A stretch of 64,000 nt of DNA, taken from NCBI GenBank assembly GCA_933822405.4, contig CAKOGP040002191.1, forward strand, positions 62,001-126,000, read 5' to 3'. Both the position numbers and the translations under genes were made by a program. Below the pieces are notes generated by a model that was not told the DNA's origin, made no database searches, and worked only from the letters and a program-made list of their open reading frames with translations. The DNA is from Cylindrotheca closterium (taxonomy: Eukaryota > Bacillariophyta > Bacillariophyceae > Bacillariales > Bacillariaceae). This document shows, one piece after another, positions 1 to 8,764 of this stretch; positions within the stretch are counted from its first letter, which is position 1; the number at the start of each line of letters is the position of its first letter.

Positions 1-185
1 AGCTTGGCAGTGGCATCGTAATCGGGAGTCTTTTGTTCCAAAGATTCCAAGTTGAGGCTAGTAGAAGTGCTGCCTGAACCTGTCGTTTTGGAAAGAACAG
101 CTGTCTTTTTGTTGGCAGGAGCAAAGGCTTCAGTGCTACCAATGAGCATAACAGCCAGAATACTGTTAAGGTTAAGGAACTTCAT
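1..185 (-). CDS. Bestrophin-like plastid channel, type I copy 1 (5' part only, runs off left edge)
   Basis: Only the first 61 codons lie in the window; the rest is beyond position 1. The peptide starts MKFLNLNSILAVML, a hydrophobic signal peptide ending at STEAFAP, and closely matches the leader of the next gene (1456-2964). In diatoms a signal peptide followed by an A-F-A-P-like motif directs proteins through the ER into the complex plastid, so a plastid membrane location is inferred. The bestrophin assignment comes entirely from the paralogue, because the channel domain itself is not visible here. The ATG at 183-185 is chosen because it aligns with the paralogue start and directly precedes the signal peptide. 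It is the most downstream member of a minus-strand tandem array. Confidence 0.75.
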   Translation of the reverse strand, partial: MKFLNLNSILAVMLIGSTEAFAPANKKTAVLSKTTGSGSTSTSLNLESLEQKTPDYDATAK

Positions 186-1455
186 CGTTTTTCCTAGTGG
201 GTTTGGATGAGGATGATCCTAATATGCTTGATGTCTTCTGATGTCGTTGGATCTCGAGCTCCAACAACAAGAACAAAGATCGGCGCTTCATCGTCAGTTG
301 ACGTGCGTACTTTTTATTGCTGTAGAAAAAGTACCAGTTTGTGTCCGACACTGTGACGTCAGGGGGTGGTCCGCTTTTCAGAATCCTGAGAACCCTAAAA
401 TCAAGTCCTTCTCTTATTCTCGTCCATTGATGTCATCAAATCCTTCTCATCACGAAACCTTACTGTAGTATCTTGAATAGCTCTAATCCATATTTATCAT
501 CCAACTAGTTTCAGACATTCCAATGATTTTCTGAAACATTCCAATCTTGCTAACGACGAATAACAATACTGATCATATTTTATGAATTCAGCAGCATGAG
601 GTTTTAATACATGAAATCTTCATCATCCCAGAAAGAAAAGCCATAGCAAGGTGACGAATACGAGCAGGCTAAAAAGGGGTAGTATTGACATAGCTACCCT
701 AGATATCTAATACCAGGAATGCAGTCTCTACCAAAGTTCCGTCTTTCGTGCGTGCGTGCCTAATAATTCCGAGTTGCGAGAGTGCTATCGGTATCGGTAC
801 CAGGTAGTTGACTCCGCCGACCGAACATGATGCTTGCCTCAGCAGTTACGTGATGTATGACATGTACCACTGTATCATGCAACAGGCTTCGGAAACGATC
901 TGCGATTTCGGCTGTCGGCTCTTCATAAGTGCACCAATGTTGGTGCCTTTTTTTCTTCTTTAAGTGCTCGTCGAATTTCGAGATCATTGGATCGTTTGCC
1001 TTCGGGGAATGTGACAATCAATAGGCAGGGTAACCGCTTTGGAATGAATCGATCAAACTGAACGCCTTTTAGAAGGGCATCCTTGGCAACGTAGATATAG
1101 TGTCAGATAGTTGCCAATCACAATCCAATCCAAATCTCTTTATGAGTTGGACGACAGAGTGCGGTATTTGAAAACTAACCTTGAAATCTTTCTTCAACAA
1201 ATCACATGTGCGGTGCAAAATTTATAGGAAAAATAAATACAATCATAGTTTTATAATTCCATGAAGCGGATAATCGAAAGAATAATGGTTCGGATTCGAA
1301 AATGTTTTGTTGGTAGTATCGGGAGCCATGATGAAAAGAACGATTCAGGATTGGTCCGATAACAGAATAGGATTCGATCCATCTAAACGATGGTGCCGAT
1401 CAGAGAAGGGTGGTATGTCGGCAGAGGGATGCAGACAAAACGTATTGGTGATGCC
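186..1455. other. Intergenic: promoter of bestrophin copy 1 and 3' flank of copy 2
   Basis: No gene is supported here. Positions 186 to about 540 resemble, block by block, the sequence upstream of the second bestrophin gene (2965 to about 3330), so this is a duplicated promoter. Shared blocks include a TGACGTCA element and the string TTCTCATCACGAAACCTT. Positions 540-1455 hold AT-rich sequence and a short GTAC-type tract near 789-806. Short ORFs on both strands lack an ATG or any recognisable composition. Confidence 0.6.
354..361. promoter_or_regulatory. Palindromic CRE-like element TGACGTCA upstream of bestrophin copy 1
   Basis: TGACGTCA lies about 170 bp upstream of the copy 1 start codon, and the same palindrome followed by GGG lies at the matching place upstream of copy 2. 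It contains both TGACGT and ACGTCA, the hexamers described as CO2/cAMP-responsive elements bound by a bZIP factor in front of a diatom carbonic anhydrase gene. A CO2-linked control of the channel is inferred. Confidence 0.5.
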
Positions 1456-2964
1456 TTAGGGAGAACGGAATCTGGACACAATCTTTCGAAGTAGCGGTGA
1501 CGAGTGATTTGATTTTGTTGGATCTTCATCCGCAAAGGCTTCAGGATGACGATGCTCGACCATGCCGCCGGCACCCAATCCATTCGGAGCTCCATCGACG
1601 TGGACAACTTGTGCCGGTTCTTCCATGGATTGCGACATGCTGAGTGCAGGCTGCCGCACAACTGCAGCATCAAGAGCCTCTCCAGCATATGGATTGGCGA
1701 CATTCAGCATCTTTCCTTCTCCGTAATAGGGTGCTTGGATTCCCTTTTGACTACGGTCTACTTGTTCCATGACCGACACTCGGATACTTCCTTCGCACAT
1801 CTTTTCCATGGGCAAGATGGAAAAGGGTTCTTCCATCTGTGTTGCTAGTTCTTCAATACCCAACAAGAATCCACTAATCACGGCCACCACTGGCAAGACG
1901 GTGATGTGGTTCCAGCTTCCGCCCAACGGTTCGTACAAACCAAATGGCAAAGCCAACAACCAAAAGGCCAAGAATCGAGCCGTGTGACGAGTGTAAAAGG
2001 TAGGAACTGGACTGGTAAAGATACGTTCACTGGCTCCGAGAGCATCGCACAATCCAGTCACCACCTTCTCCACTTCGACTTGGTGCAAAGGATTCAACTT
2101 GAAATCGACCAAGGCCGACGTCAACTCGGCCAAGGCAGCCGTGGGACGGTGCTTGGCATTGCGCAATATCTCGGCGTACTTTTGGTCCGTGATGCGCTCA
2201 TAGGTGTATTTGGTAAAGTTGTATTCGTCCTCTTGGGGTGGCAGAGTACGGTTCATGAGAGAACGCGAAAAGGAACAAATGGCATCTCCCAATCGCTGCA
2301 AGGATGCATCGTCAATACCCTTGTACGACTTGGACCAGATGCATCCCATACGAGCAATGGAACGAGAATCGTTAATGACTTTTCCCCAAGCAGTCCGAGC
2401 TTCGTTCCATCTCGAGTACGACACATTGGTTCTGAAGGTCAGCAAGAGTCCAAGAGCTCCACTACTCAAGGTAAAGGGAACCATGGGAAGCTTGAAGGCA
2501 GGAAGTGCGTGGGTGAATGCCTCATGCTTGACTCCGTCGAAATCGGTGAATCCTTCTACCAAAAAGTCATTGTAGAGAACCACGAACAGGGCAACTGTCG
2601 AAATGAAAAGGACTTCGGTCGAGATTTGTCGAATCAGGGCCGATTGAGGTGTGGACAGAATGGTATCAAAAAATCGAGTGGATCGACGAGACTTGATCCA
2701 ATCGGCAGATCCAAAAACATTGCGACGGTATTTTCTAGCTTCCTCTCCATACGAATCCAACAACTTGGCAGTTTCATCGTAATCCGGAGTTATTTGCTCC
2801 AAGGGTTGCAAGGATTCCAAGTTCAGCCTGGTCGTAGCAGGATTGGTACTACTACCGCTTGCTGTGGAAGAAAGAACAGCTGTATTTTTGTTGGCAGGAG
2901 CAAAGGCTTCAGTGCTACCAATGAGCATAACAGCCAGGATACTGTTAAGGCTAAGGAACTTCAT
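1456..2964 (-). CDS. Bestrophin-like plastid anion channel, type I copy 2
   Basis: This 502-residue protein belongs to the bestrophin / UPF0187 family of anion channels. Algal members are proposed to pass bicarbonate or chloride across thylakoid-type membranes. An N-terminal signal peptide (MKFLSLNSILAVML) runs into STEAFAP, a diatom plastid-entry motif. The family signature is RTNVSYSRWNEARTAWGK near residues 178-195, then NDSR. Hydrophobic segments lie at about 116-136, 160-178 and 305-345. The acidic-rich motif MEEPFSILPMEKMCEGSIR (near 375-395) is conserved in all array members, as the Ca-clasp region is in bestrophins. The ATG at 2964 was preferred over an in-frame upstream GTG because it starts the signal peptide. 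No intron is apparent. The variable C-terminal tail is about 100 residues. Substrate is not determinable from sequence. Confidence 0.88.
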   Translation of the reverse strand: MKFLSLNSILAVMLIGSTEAFAPANKNTAVLSSTASGSSTNPATTRLNLESLQPLEQITPDYDETAKLLDSYGEEARKYRRNVFGSADWIKSRRSTRFFDTILSTPQSALIRQISTEVLFISTVALFVVLYNDFLVEGFTDFDGVKHEAFTHALPAFKLPMVPFTLSSGALGLLLTFRTNVSYSRWNEARTAWGKVINDSRSIARMGCIWSKSYKGIDDASLQRLGDAICSFSRSLMNRTLPPQEDEYNFTKYTYERITDQKYAEILRNAKHRPTAALAELTSALVDFKLNPLHQVEVEKVVTGLCDALGASERIFTSPVPTFYTRHTARFLAFWLLALPFGLYEPLGGSWNHITVLPVVAVISGFLLGIEELATQMEEPFSILPMEKMCEGSIRVSVMEQVDRSQKGIQAPYYGEGKMLNVANPYAGEALDAAVVRQPALSMSQSMEEPAQVVHVDGAPNGLGAGGMVEHRHPEAFADEDPTKSNHSSPLLRKIVSRFRSP

Positions 2965-3149
2965 CTTTTTTCCTAGTGGGCTAGGATGAAGATGATTCGA
3001 AGTATGATTTACGTCTTCTGACCCCGGATTTGGATGGTTCAGTCGCAACGATAACACAAAAGCGAGAACGAAAAATTGGTATCTTCATCAATTGATGTGA
3101 GCACGTTGACTACCGTAGAAAAAGTACCATTCGCGAGCAAAATACTTGA

Positions 3150-3157
3150 TGACGTCA
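3150..3157. promoter_or_regulatory. Palindromic CRE-like element TGACGTCA upstream of bestrophin copy 2
   Basis: Identical palindrome to 354-361, about 186 bp upstream of the ATG at 2964 and followed by AGGG-like sequence as in copy 1. In the broken copy the aligned site near 6331-6345 reads AAAACGTTAGGG, so the palindrome is lost there. Confidence 0.5.
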
Positions 3158-3446
3158 GGGTGATCAGCTTTCAGAATCTTCAGAAAATCGAATAAAATCC
3201 TTCTCACTTTTCTCTAGTGACATCGATTCCTTCTCATCACGAAACCTTCGTATCTTTGAATTGTTCTCAGTTCTGATCCATGCTGTATCCAATCATCGGT
3301 TTCAGATGACCTGAGTGATGATTTTCCAAAGCAAGCCAATCCTACTGACGAATACTGCCCATCATCATCATCATCACTCAAATCATCGGATCACGAGCAG
3401 TATGCTAGGTACAAAAAAACAAGGCCTAAGGTGCGGAAAGAACAGT

Positions 3447-3652
3447 CTTCTTGAACAAAAACAAATGTCTGCTATTAATATTTATTGTAAGCGTCTACTA
3501 ACAACCAACATGCTGTACCATTCCTTCCAAGGCTTGTGTAAGCCAAAAGCTGAAGAATGATGATGATGGATCCTGAAGAAACTGGCACGGCATTGCTAGT
3601 CTCGAGATTGATTGCTTGATTGGTTGACTCGTCGGGCCGTGGTTCCACCATA
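3447..3652. repeat. Duplicated 3' flank of type II bestrophins, copy a
   Basis: Nearly identical to 6404-6644, including an intact run AACAACCAACATGCTGTACC and the TTCCAAGGCTTGTGTAAGCC block. The copies differ by small indels and by the length of GATG and TTGATTG microsatellites. It shows that the duplication unit extends past the stop codon and probably includes the 3' UTR. Confidence 0.8.
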
Positions 3653-5221
3653 TTATCGTGTATCTAGACTTTTCTGATTCCGATTCTTCATGTAATCTTC
3701 AAAAGTCGTGGCTACTGGTGCCGTTTTTGGATCTGCTGCTTTTGGTTCTTCTTCTTGCGCGTGCATTTGATAGGATGATTCTCCATTCGGATAAGGCGCA
3801 AAGGCATCATCGGTCGTTCCCATCCAATGAGGCTGCTCTGGTGACATGGCGCTTGCATCTACACCATTGACACCATTGACAACACTGGGTAATCCTACTT
3901 GTTCTTTCAGCCAGTGAGGATCGGGATTCTCTGGTGCAATGATGGATGTTCGAATATTCTCTGGACTGGCATCAATCAAATGACTATCCTCTACACAAAA
4001 TGCCGCCTGCATTCCCTTTTGGCTACGCTCCACTTGTTCCATGACAGACTCTCGAATGGATCCTTCACACATTTTCTCCATTGGCAAAATAGAAAAGGGT
4101 TCTTCCATTTGGTTGGCCAGTTCTTCAATTCCCAGCAACATGGAAGCAATAATCACAGTCATGGGAATGACCGCCCAATGATTCCAACTTTCATTCAAAG
4201 GCTCGTAAAGACCAATGGGCAAAGTCAACAACCAAAACGCCAAGAATCGTGATGTATGACGAGGATAGAACCGAGGAATGGGACTGGTAAAAATCCGTTC
4301 ACTTGCACCGAGGGCATCGCATAATCCAGTCACCGCATGTTCCACTTCAACTTGATGGAGTGGATTCAATTGAAAATCCACAATGGCCGATGTCAATTCG
4401 GCCAGAGCTGCAGTTGGTCGATGTTTGGCCTGTCTCAGCGTTTTGGCATAGGCTTGGTCCTTGATCTTTTTGTAGGTGTACATGACAAAATTAGCTTCAT
4501 CCTCTTGGGGTGGCAATGTCCGGTTCATCAAACTCCTAGAAAAAGAACAAATGGCATCTCCCAGTCGTTGCAAGGATTCGTCGTTGATGCTTTTGTAGGA
4601 TTTGGACCAGATGCAGGCCATTCGAGCAATGGATCGAGAATCATTAGTGACCTTTCCCCATGCCGTTCGACCTTCGTTCCACCTCGCATAGGACACGTTG
4701 GTGCGAAAGGCAAGAAGCAATCCTAGAGCGGTCGTTGTCAACGACCAGGCAATGATGGGAAGTTCCAATGGCGGTAAAAAAGGTGCCAGACCTGCATGTT
4801 TGACCCCGTCAAAATCCGTGTATCCAACGGCCAAACAATCATTGTACAGGACTACCAAAACGCTCACTGTCACAATCGCAGCTAATGCGGGCTGGAGTTG
4901 CTGCACCAGTCCCGATTGAGTTGTGGATCGTATGTTATTCCTAAAACGTTTCGGTCGACGCGAATGGACCCAATCGGCGGACGAAAAGACTTTGCGTCTA
5001 TACAACCGACTCTTTTCACCATAGGAATCCAACAATCTGCGAGTTTCTGCATCACTTAGAGTTTCTTGTTCCAAAAAATCCATCCCGATACAGGTTGTTG
5101 TCGCTGTTGGAATCTTTACTAGTTTCTTGTTCTTGTCGTTGATGGGAGCAAACGCGGTGCTTCTACCGCTACTATTCAGCAACAGCAGACATACCAGACG
5201 TAGATCGAGTTTGCGCCACAT
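3653..5221 (-). CDS. Bestrophin-like plastid anion channel, type II copy 1
   Basis: A 522-residue bestrophin-like protein and close paralogue of 6645-8246. The leader MWRKLDLRLVCLLLL followed by GRSTAFAP is a signal peptide plus the diatom plastid motif. The family signature RTNVSYARWNEGRTAWGK is present, followed by NDSR, and the conserved MEEPFSILPMEKM block lies in the C-terminal third. The tail is hydrophilic and contains a short VNGVNGV repeat. The start at 5221 was chosen because it aligns with the paralogue and begins the signal peptide; 31 in-frame upstream codons have no targeting character. Type I and type II proteins share the channel core but have different leaders and tails, suggesting related channels with distinct assembly or regulation (inference). 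Confidence 0.88.
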   Translation of the reverse strand: MWRKLDLRLVCLLLLNSSGRSTAFAPINDKNKKLVKIPTATTTCIGMDFLEQETLSDAETRRLLDSYGEKSRLYRRKVFSSADWVHSRRPKRFRNNIRSTTQSGLVQQLQPALAAIVTVSVLVVLYNDCLAVGYTDFDGVKHAGLAPFLPPLELPIIAWSLTTTALGLLLAFRTNVSYARWNEGRTAWGKVTNDSRSIARMACIWSKSYKSINDESLQRLGDAICSFSRSLMNRTLPPQEDEANFVMYTYKKIKDQAYAKTLRQAKHRPTAALAELTSAIVDFQLNPLHQVEVEHAVTGLCDALGASERIFTSPIPRFYPRHTSRFLAFWLLTLPIGLYEPLNESWNHWAVIPMTVIIASMLLGIEELANQMEEPFSILPMEKMCEGSIRESVMEQVERSQKGMQAAFCVEDSHLIDASPENIRTSIIAPENPDPHWLKEQVGLPSVVNGVNGVDASAMSPEQPHWMGTTDDAFAPYPNGESSYQMHAQEEEPKAADPKTAPVATTFEDYMKNRNQKSLDTR

Positions 5222-5560
5222 TATATCGTGATTGTATGTTTGTATGTTACAAGGGTTCCACCGTATGTTATTCGATAGGCAGGTACTGGCGGTACGAATA
5301 TCTCTAGAAAACAATTCCGATGGATAATGTTCTCATCGTATTTGCCATCGTATAGTCTGAATGAACGCGAACGCGAACGCAAACGCAAAACTCAATTTCC
5401 GCGCGATTTTTGCACAGTTTTGCTAAATTTGAAATTTCGTCCACATAATCTACAGTACCCACCAGGTACGTACCCTGGTACCTGGTATCTGGTACTTGAA
5501 CTGGTATTGTACTCGTACACATACCGCACCGAAACGAAACGAAACTGCATCTATTGACTA
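5222..5560. other. Intergenic: promoter of type II copy 1 with GTAC-rich tract
   Basis: No gene seen. A tract of overlapping GGTACC/GGTATC/GTAC units spans about 5460-5520. A purine-rich GAACGC-type short repeat lies near 5360-5390. This segment is not clearly homologous to the region upstream of type II copy 2 beyond the first tens of bases, so the duplication breakpoint probably lies here. Confidence 0.5.
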
Positions 5561-6133
5561 AATCGAGTGGATCGAAGAGATTTGCGATCCAATATGCTGC
5601 TGTATTACAGGTGACAGGTGTACAAATATAATGTAAGACATTTCGACGATATTTTCTGGCTTCCTCTCCATGCGAATCCCAACCACTTGGCAGTTTCATC
5701 CTACTCGGGAGTTATTCGTTCCAAGGGTTGCAAGGATTCCAAGTAGCAGGATTGGTACTACCTTAACGTGACAATGTTGTGCTCCTGAATCTCATCGTGG
5801 AGAGAGCGTACTCGTGCATTGATGTAGCTACTGTTGGACATGATAGACGGTGATTGATATTGCTATTGGGGTGTATTTACGGGGGTCTGAAGCAGCTGTG
5901 AGTAGATGATAGATGATTGATCTTGGGCTTGAGATTGGCGACGACCGTTGGCCTTCGATCGCTCTAATATATCTGCTCGGGACTCGGCAGTCCAGTCAGT
6001 CACGTTACGCTACTAACCGCTTGGTGTGGAAGAAAGAACAGCCGTGTTTTTGGCGTTGTTAGGAGCAAAGAGGGACTTTGGTGTTACAAATGAGCATAAC
6101 AGCCAGAATACTGTTAATCTTCAGGAACTTCAT
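5561..6133 (-). pseudogene. Broken type I bestrophin: N-terminal fragment interrupted by an inserted element
   Basis: The segment aligns with the first third of the type I gene at about 2670-2964: a block matching DSYGEEARKYRRNV (5641-5700), a block matching the LESL/PDY region (to 5760), and the leader (6016-6133). The start-codon equivalent is at 6131-6133. The channel core is absent, and sequence to the left of 5561 is unrelated. A 250-bp insertion splits the transit-peptide region, and small indels break the frame near 5595-5640 and 6050-6080. Its place between two type II genes shows that a type II plus type I pair was duplicated and this type I copy then decayed. A short chimeric transcript cannot be excluded. 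Confidence 0.8.
5761..6010. mobile_element. MITE-like 250-bp insertion with 12-bp terminal inverted repeats and 5-bp target duplication
   Basis: The left end reads CCTTAACGTGAC and the right end GTCACGTTACGC, inverted repeats that match at 10 of 12 positions. TACTA occurs directly outside both ends (5756-5760 and 6011-6015), where the intact paralogue has a single uninterrupted GGTACTACTACCGC. No coding capacity is seen, so this is a non-autonomous DNA-transposon-like element. The family is unknown to me. Confidence 0.72.
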
Positions 6134-6644
6134 CTTTTTTGCCTATTGCGTTAGGATTAGGATGATTCGAAGTACGATTGAAGTCTCCTGAACCTGGATA
6201 GGGATCTTTCAGTCGCAACAAAAGCGAGATGGGACCGAGGTATACCGAGATAATCCCGCTAAACCCGGTTTTACCCAAGCTCCCCGCAGAAAAAATATTT
6301 CAATACCAGCCGCGAGCAAAATACTGTATGTAAAACGTTAGGGTGGGCAGCTTTCAGGATCTTCAGAAAAACGACTGAAATCCTTCTTCGCGTGAAGATC
6401 AATCTTCGTGAACAAAAACAAATGTCTGCTATTTTAATATTTATTGTAAGCGTCTACTAACAACCAACATGCTGTACCATTCCTTCCAAGGCTTGTGTAA
6501 GCCAAAAGCTAAAGAATGATGATGATGATGCATGATGGATACTGAAGAAACTGGCTCGACATTGCCGGTCTCGTGATTGATTGTTTGATTGATTGCTTGA
6601 TTGCTTGATTGCTTGACTCGTCGTCAGGCCGTGGTTCTACCGTA
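6134..6644. other. Intergenic: decayed type I promoter and duplicated 3' flank (copy b, 6404-6644)
   Basis: Positions 6134-6400 are a degraded version of the type I promoter, recognisable from blocks such as GCGAGCAAAATACT and CTTTCAGGATCTTCAGAAAA; the CRE palindrome is destroyed. Positions 6404-6644 repeat 3447-3652 with expanded TTGATTGC units near 6570-6617. No gene. Confidence 0.6.
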
Positions 6645-8246
6645 TTATCGTGTATCTAGACTTTCCTGATTCCGATTCTTCATGTATTCTTCAAAAGTCG
6701 TGGCTACTGGTTCCGTTTTTGGATCTGCTGCTTTTGGTTCTTCTTCTTGCGCGTGAATCTGATAGGATGATTCTCCATTCGGATTAGGCGCAAAGGCATC
6801 ATCGGCCGTTCCCATCCAATGAGGCTGCTCCGGTGACATGGCGCTTGCATCTACACCATTGACACCATTGACACCATTGACAACACTGGGTAGTCCTACT
6901 TGGGATGACGATGATGATTCTTTCAGCCAGTGAGGATCGGGATTCTCTGGTGCAATGACGGATGTTCGAATATTCTCTGGACTGGCATCAATCAAATGAC
7001 TATCCTCTCCACAAAATGCTGCCTGTATTCCCTTTTGGCTACGCTCCACTTGTTCCATGACAGACACGCGAATGGATCCTTCACACATTTTCTCCATTGG
7101 CAAAATAGAAAAGGGTTCTTCCATTTGGTTGGCCAGTTCTTCAATTCCCAGCAACATGGAAGCAATAATCACAGTCATGGGAATGACCGCCCAATGATTC
7201 CAACTTTCATTCAAAGGCTCGTAAAGACCAATGGGCAAAGTCAACAACCAAAACGCCAAGAATCGTGATGTATGACGAGGATAGAACCGAGGAATGGGAC
7301 TGGTAAAAATCCGTTCACTTGCACCGAGGGCATCGCATAATCCAGTCACCGCATGTTCCACTTCAACTTGATGGAGTGGATTCAATTGAAAATCCACAAT
7401 GGCCGATGTCAATTCGGCCAGAGCTGCAGTTGGTCGATGTTTGGCCTGTCTCAGCGTTTTGGCATAGGCTTGGTCCTTGATCTTTTTGTAGGTGTACATG
7501 ACAAAATTAGCTTCATCCTCTTGGGGTGGCAATGTCCGGTTCATCAGACTCCTAGAAAAAGAACAAATGGCATCTCCCAGTCGTTGCAAGGATTCGTCGT
7601 TGATGCTTTTGTAGGATTTGGACCAGATGCAAGCCATTCGAGCAATGGATCGAGAATCATTAATGACCTTTCCCCATGCCGTTCGACCTTCGTTCCACCT
7701 CGCATAGGACACGTTGGTGCGAAAGGCAAGAAGCAAGCCTAGAGCGCTCGTTGTCAGTGACCAGGCAATAATGGGAAGTTCCAATGGCGGTAAAAAGGGT
7801 GCTAGACCTGCATGTTTGACCCCGTCAAAATCCGTATAACCAACGGCCAAACAATCATTGTACAGGACTACCAAAACACTCACTGTCACAATCGCAGTAA
7901 GTTCTGGCTGCAGTTGTCGGACCAATCCGGATTGAAAGGTGGTTCGTATGTTATTCCTAAAACGTTTCGGTCGACGCGAACGGACCCAATCAGCGGACGA
8001 ATAGACATTGCGTCTATACAACCGACTCTTTTCACCATAGGAATCCAACAATCTGCGAGTTTCTGCATCATCAGGCGTTTTTTGCTCCAAAAAATCAAGT
8101 TTCACCCCGATGGAGGTTGATGTTGTTTTTGCCGGAATCTGTAGTAGTTTCTTGTTCTTGTTGCTGATGGGAGCAAACGCTGTGCTTCTACCGCTACTAT
8201 TCAGCAACAGAAGGCATGCTAGAAGTAGATCAAGTTTGTTCCACAT
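6645..8246 (-). CDS. Bestrophin-like plastid anion channel, type II copy 2
   Basis: A 533-residue protein, near-identical to type II copy 1 across the channel core; a 478-bp stretch (7069-7546 versus 4053-4530) shows no difference at all. The leader MWNKLDLLLACLLLL and GRSTAFAP give the same plastid-targeting pattern. The signature RTNVSYARWNEGRTAWGK and the MEEPFSILPMEKM block are intact. It differs from copy 1 by a five-Ser insertion and one extra NGV unit in the tail, and by more substitutions in the first 100 codons. The ATG at 8246 is the first in frame and starts the signal peptide. It is the promoter-proximal end of the array. Confidence 0.88.
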   Translation of the reverse strand: MWNKLDLLLACLLLLNSSGRSTAFAPISNKNKKLLQIPAKTTSTSIGVKLDFLEQKTPDDAETRRLLDSYGEKSRLYRRNVYSSADWVRSRRPKRFRNNIRTTFQSGLVRQLQPELTAIVTVSVLVVLYNDCLAVGYTDFDGVKHAGLAPFLPPLELPIIAWSLTTSALGLLLAFRTNVSYARWNEGRTAWGKVINDSRSIARMACIWSKSYKSINDESLQRLGDAICSFSRSLMNRTLPPQEDEANFVMYTYKKIKDQAYAKTLRQAKHRPTAALAELTSAIVDFQLNPLHQVEVEHAVTGLCDALGASERIFTSPIPRFYPRHTSRFLAFWLLTLPIGLYEPLNESWNHWAVIPMTVIIASMLLGIEELANQMEEPFSILPMEKMCEGSIRVSVMEQVERSQKGIQAAFCGEDSHLIDASPENIRTSVIAPENPDPHWLKESSSSSQVGLPSVVNGVNGVNGVDASAMSPEQPHWMGTADDAFAPNPNGESSYQIHAQEEEPKAADPKTEPVATTFEEYMKNRNQESLDTR

Positions 8247-8764
8247 TCTCTCTTGTGTTGTGTATGTGTGATTGTGTGTTATGTTAGAGAGTACCTAAGT
8301 ACCTACGTGCACCGTATGTTATCTGATGTACCTACAGTATTGTATCCGAAAAACAATTCCGATGGACATGCATGTTCTCTTGATTGATGGATTGGATCTC
8401 AAGCCATCAAACATCAGACGGAACATCAACCGGATGACGCATGCCTCACCAATCAAAAAGAAGAGTCCCACACGCCAGCCAGCTTCTCCCAAAGATTTAG
8501 GGGATTTGATTACAAAAAGGGCCACAATAAGGGTCTTGAATACTGTTGCCAGCTGCCATTGTTCCTGTAAAACAATGAATGTACTGCTTTATACTACGCT
8601 TTCCTGCTTTTTTGTTTTTGTTTCTCGTTTCATTTTTTAATATTTTCCAATATATACTAAATGTGTGTCATTTTATAGTAGTCTTGCTGATGCGGTCATA
8701 CTGTATGTATTGTTACCCCTTGCTTCTCGCCAGCACAAAGTATGGTACTCAGTTGCAGGTGCTC
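8247..8764. other. Intergenic: promoter of type II copy 2 and 3' flank of the CxFCxH gene
   Basis: No gene supported. There is a short GTAC-type tract at 8288-8315 (AGTACCTAAGTACCTACGTG) and one TGACGC hexamer at 8435-8440, which by itself could be chance. A T-rich stretch at 8600-8660 probably belongs to the 3' end of the next minus-strand gene. Confidence 0.45.

Larger units (their letters stand above)
2965..3652. other. Intergenic: promoter of bestrophin copy 2 and duplicated 3' flank of type II copy 1
   Basis: The right half (3447-3652) is the 3' flank of the next gene and is repeated at 6404-6644. The left half (2965-3330) is a duplicated promoter similar to 186-540. A CAT-rich microsatellite sits at about 3358-3376. 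The short + strand ORF at 3315-3560 covers this repeat and is not supported as a gene. Confidence 0.6.

Noticed and set aside
1906..2976. 356-codon open frame on the + strand
   Set aside because: It is antisense to the type I bestrophin gene, lacks a targeting signal or domain, and has the pattern of a codon-bias shadow.
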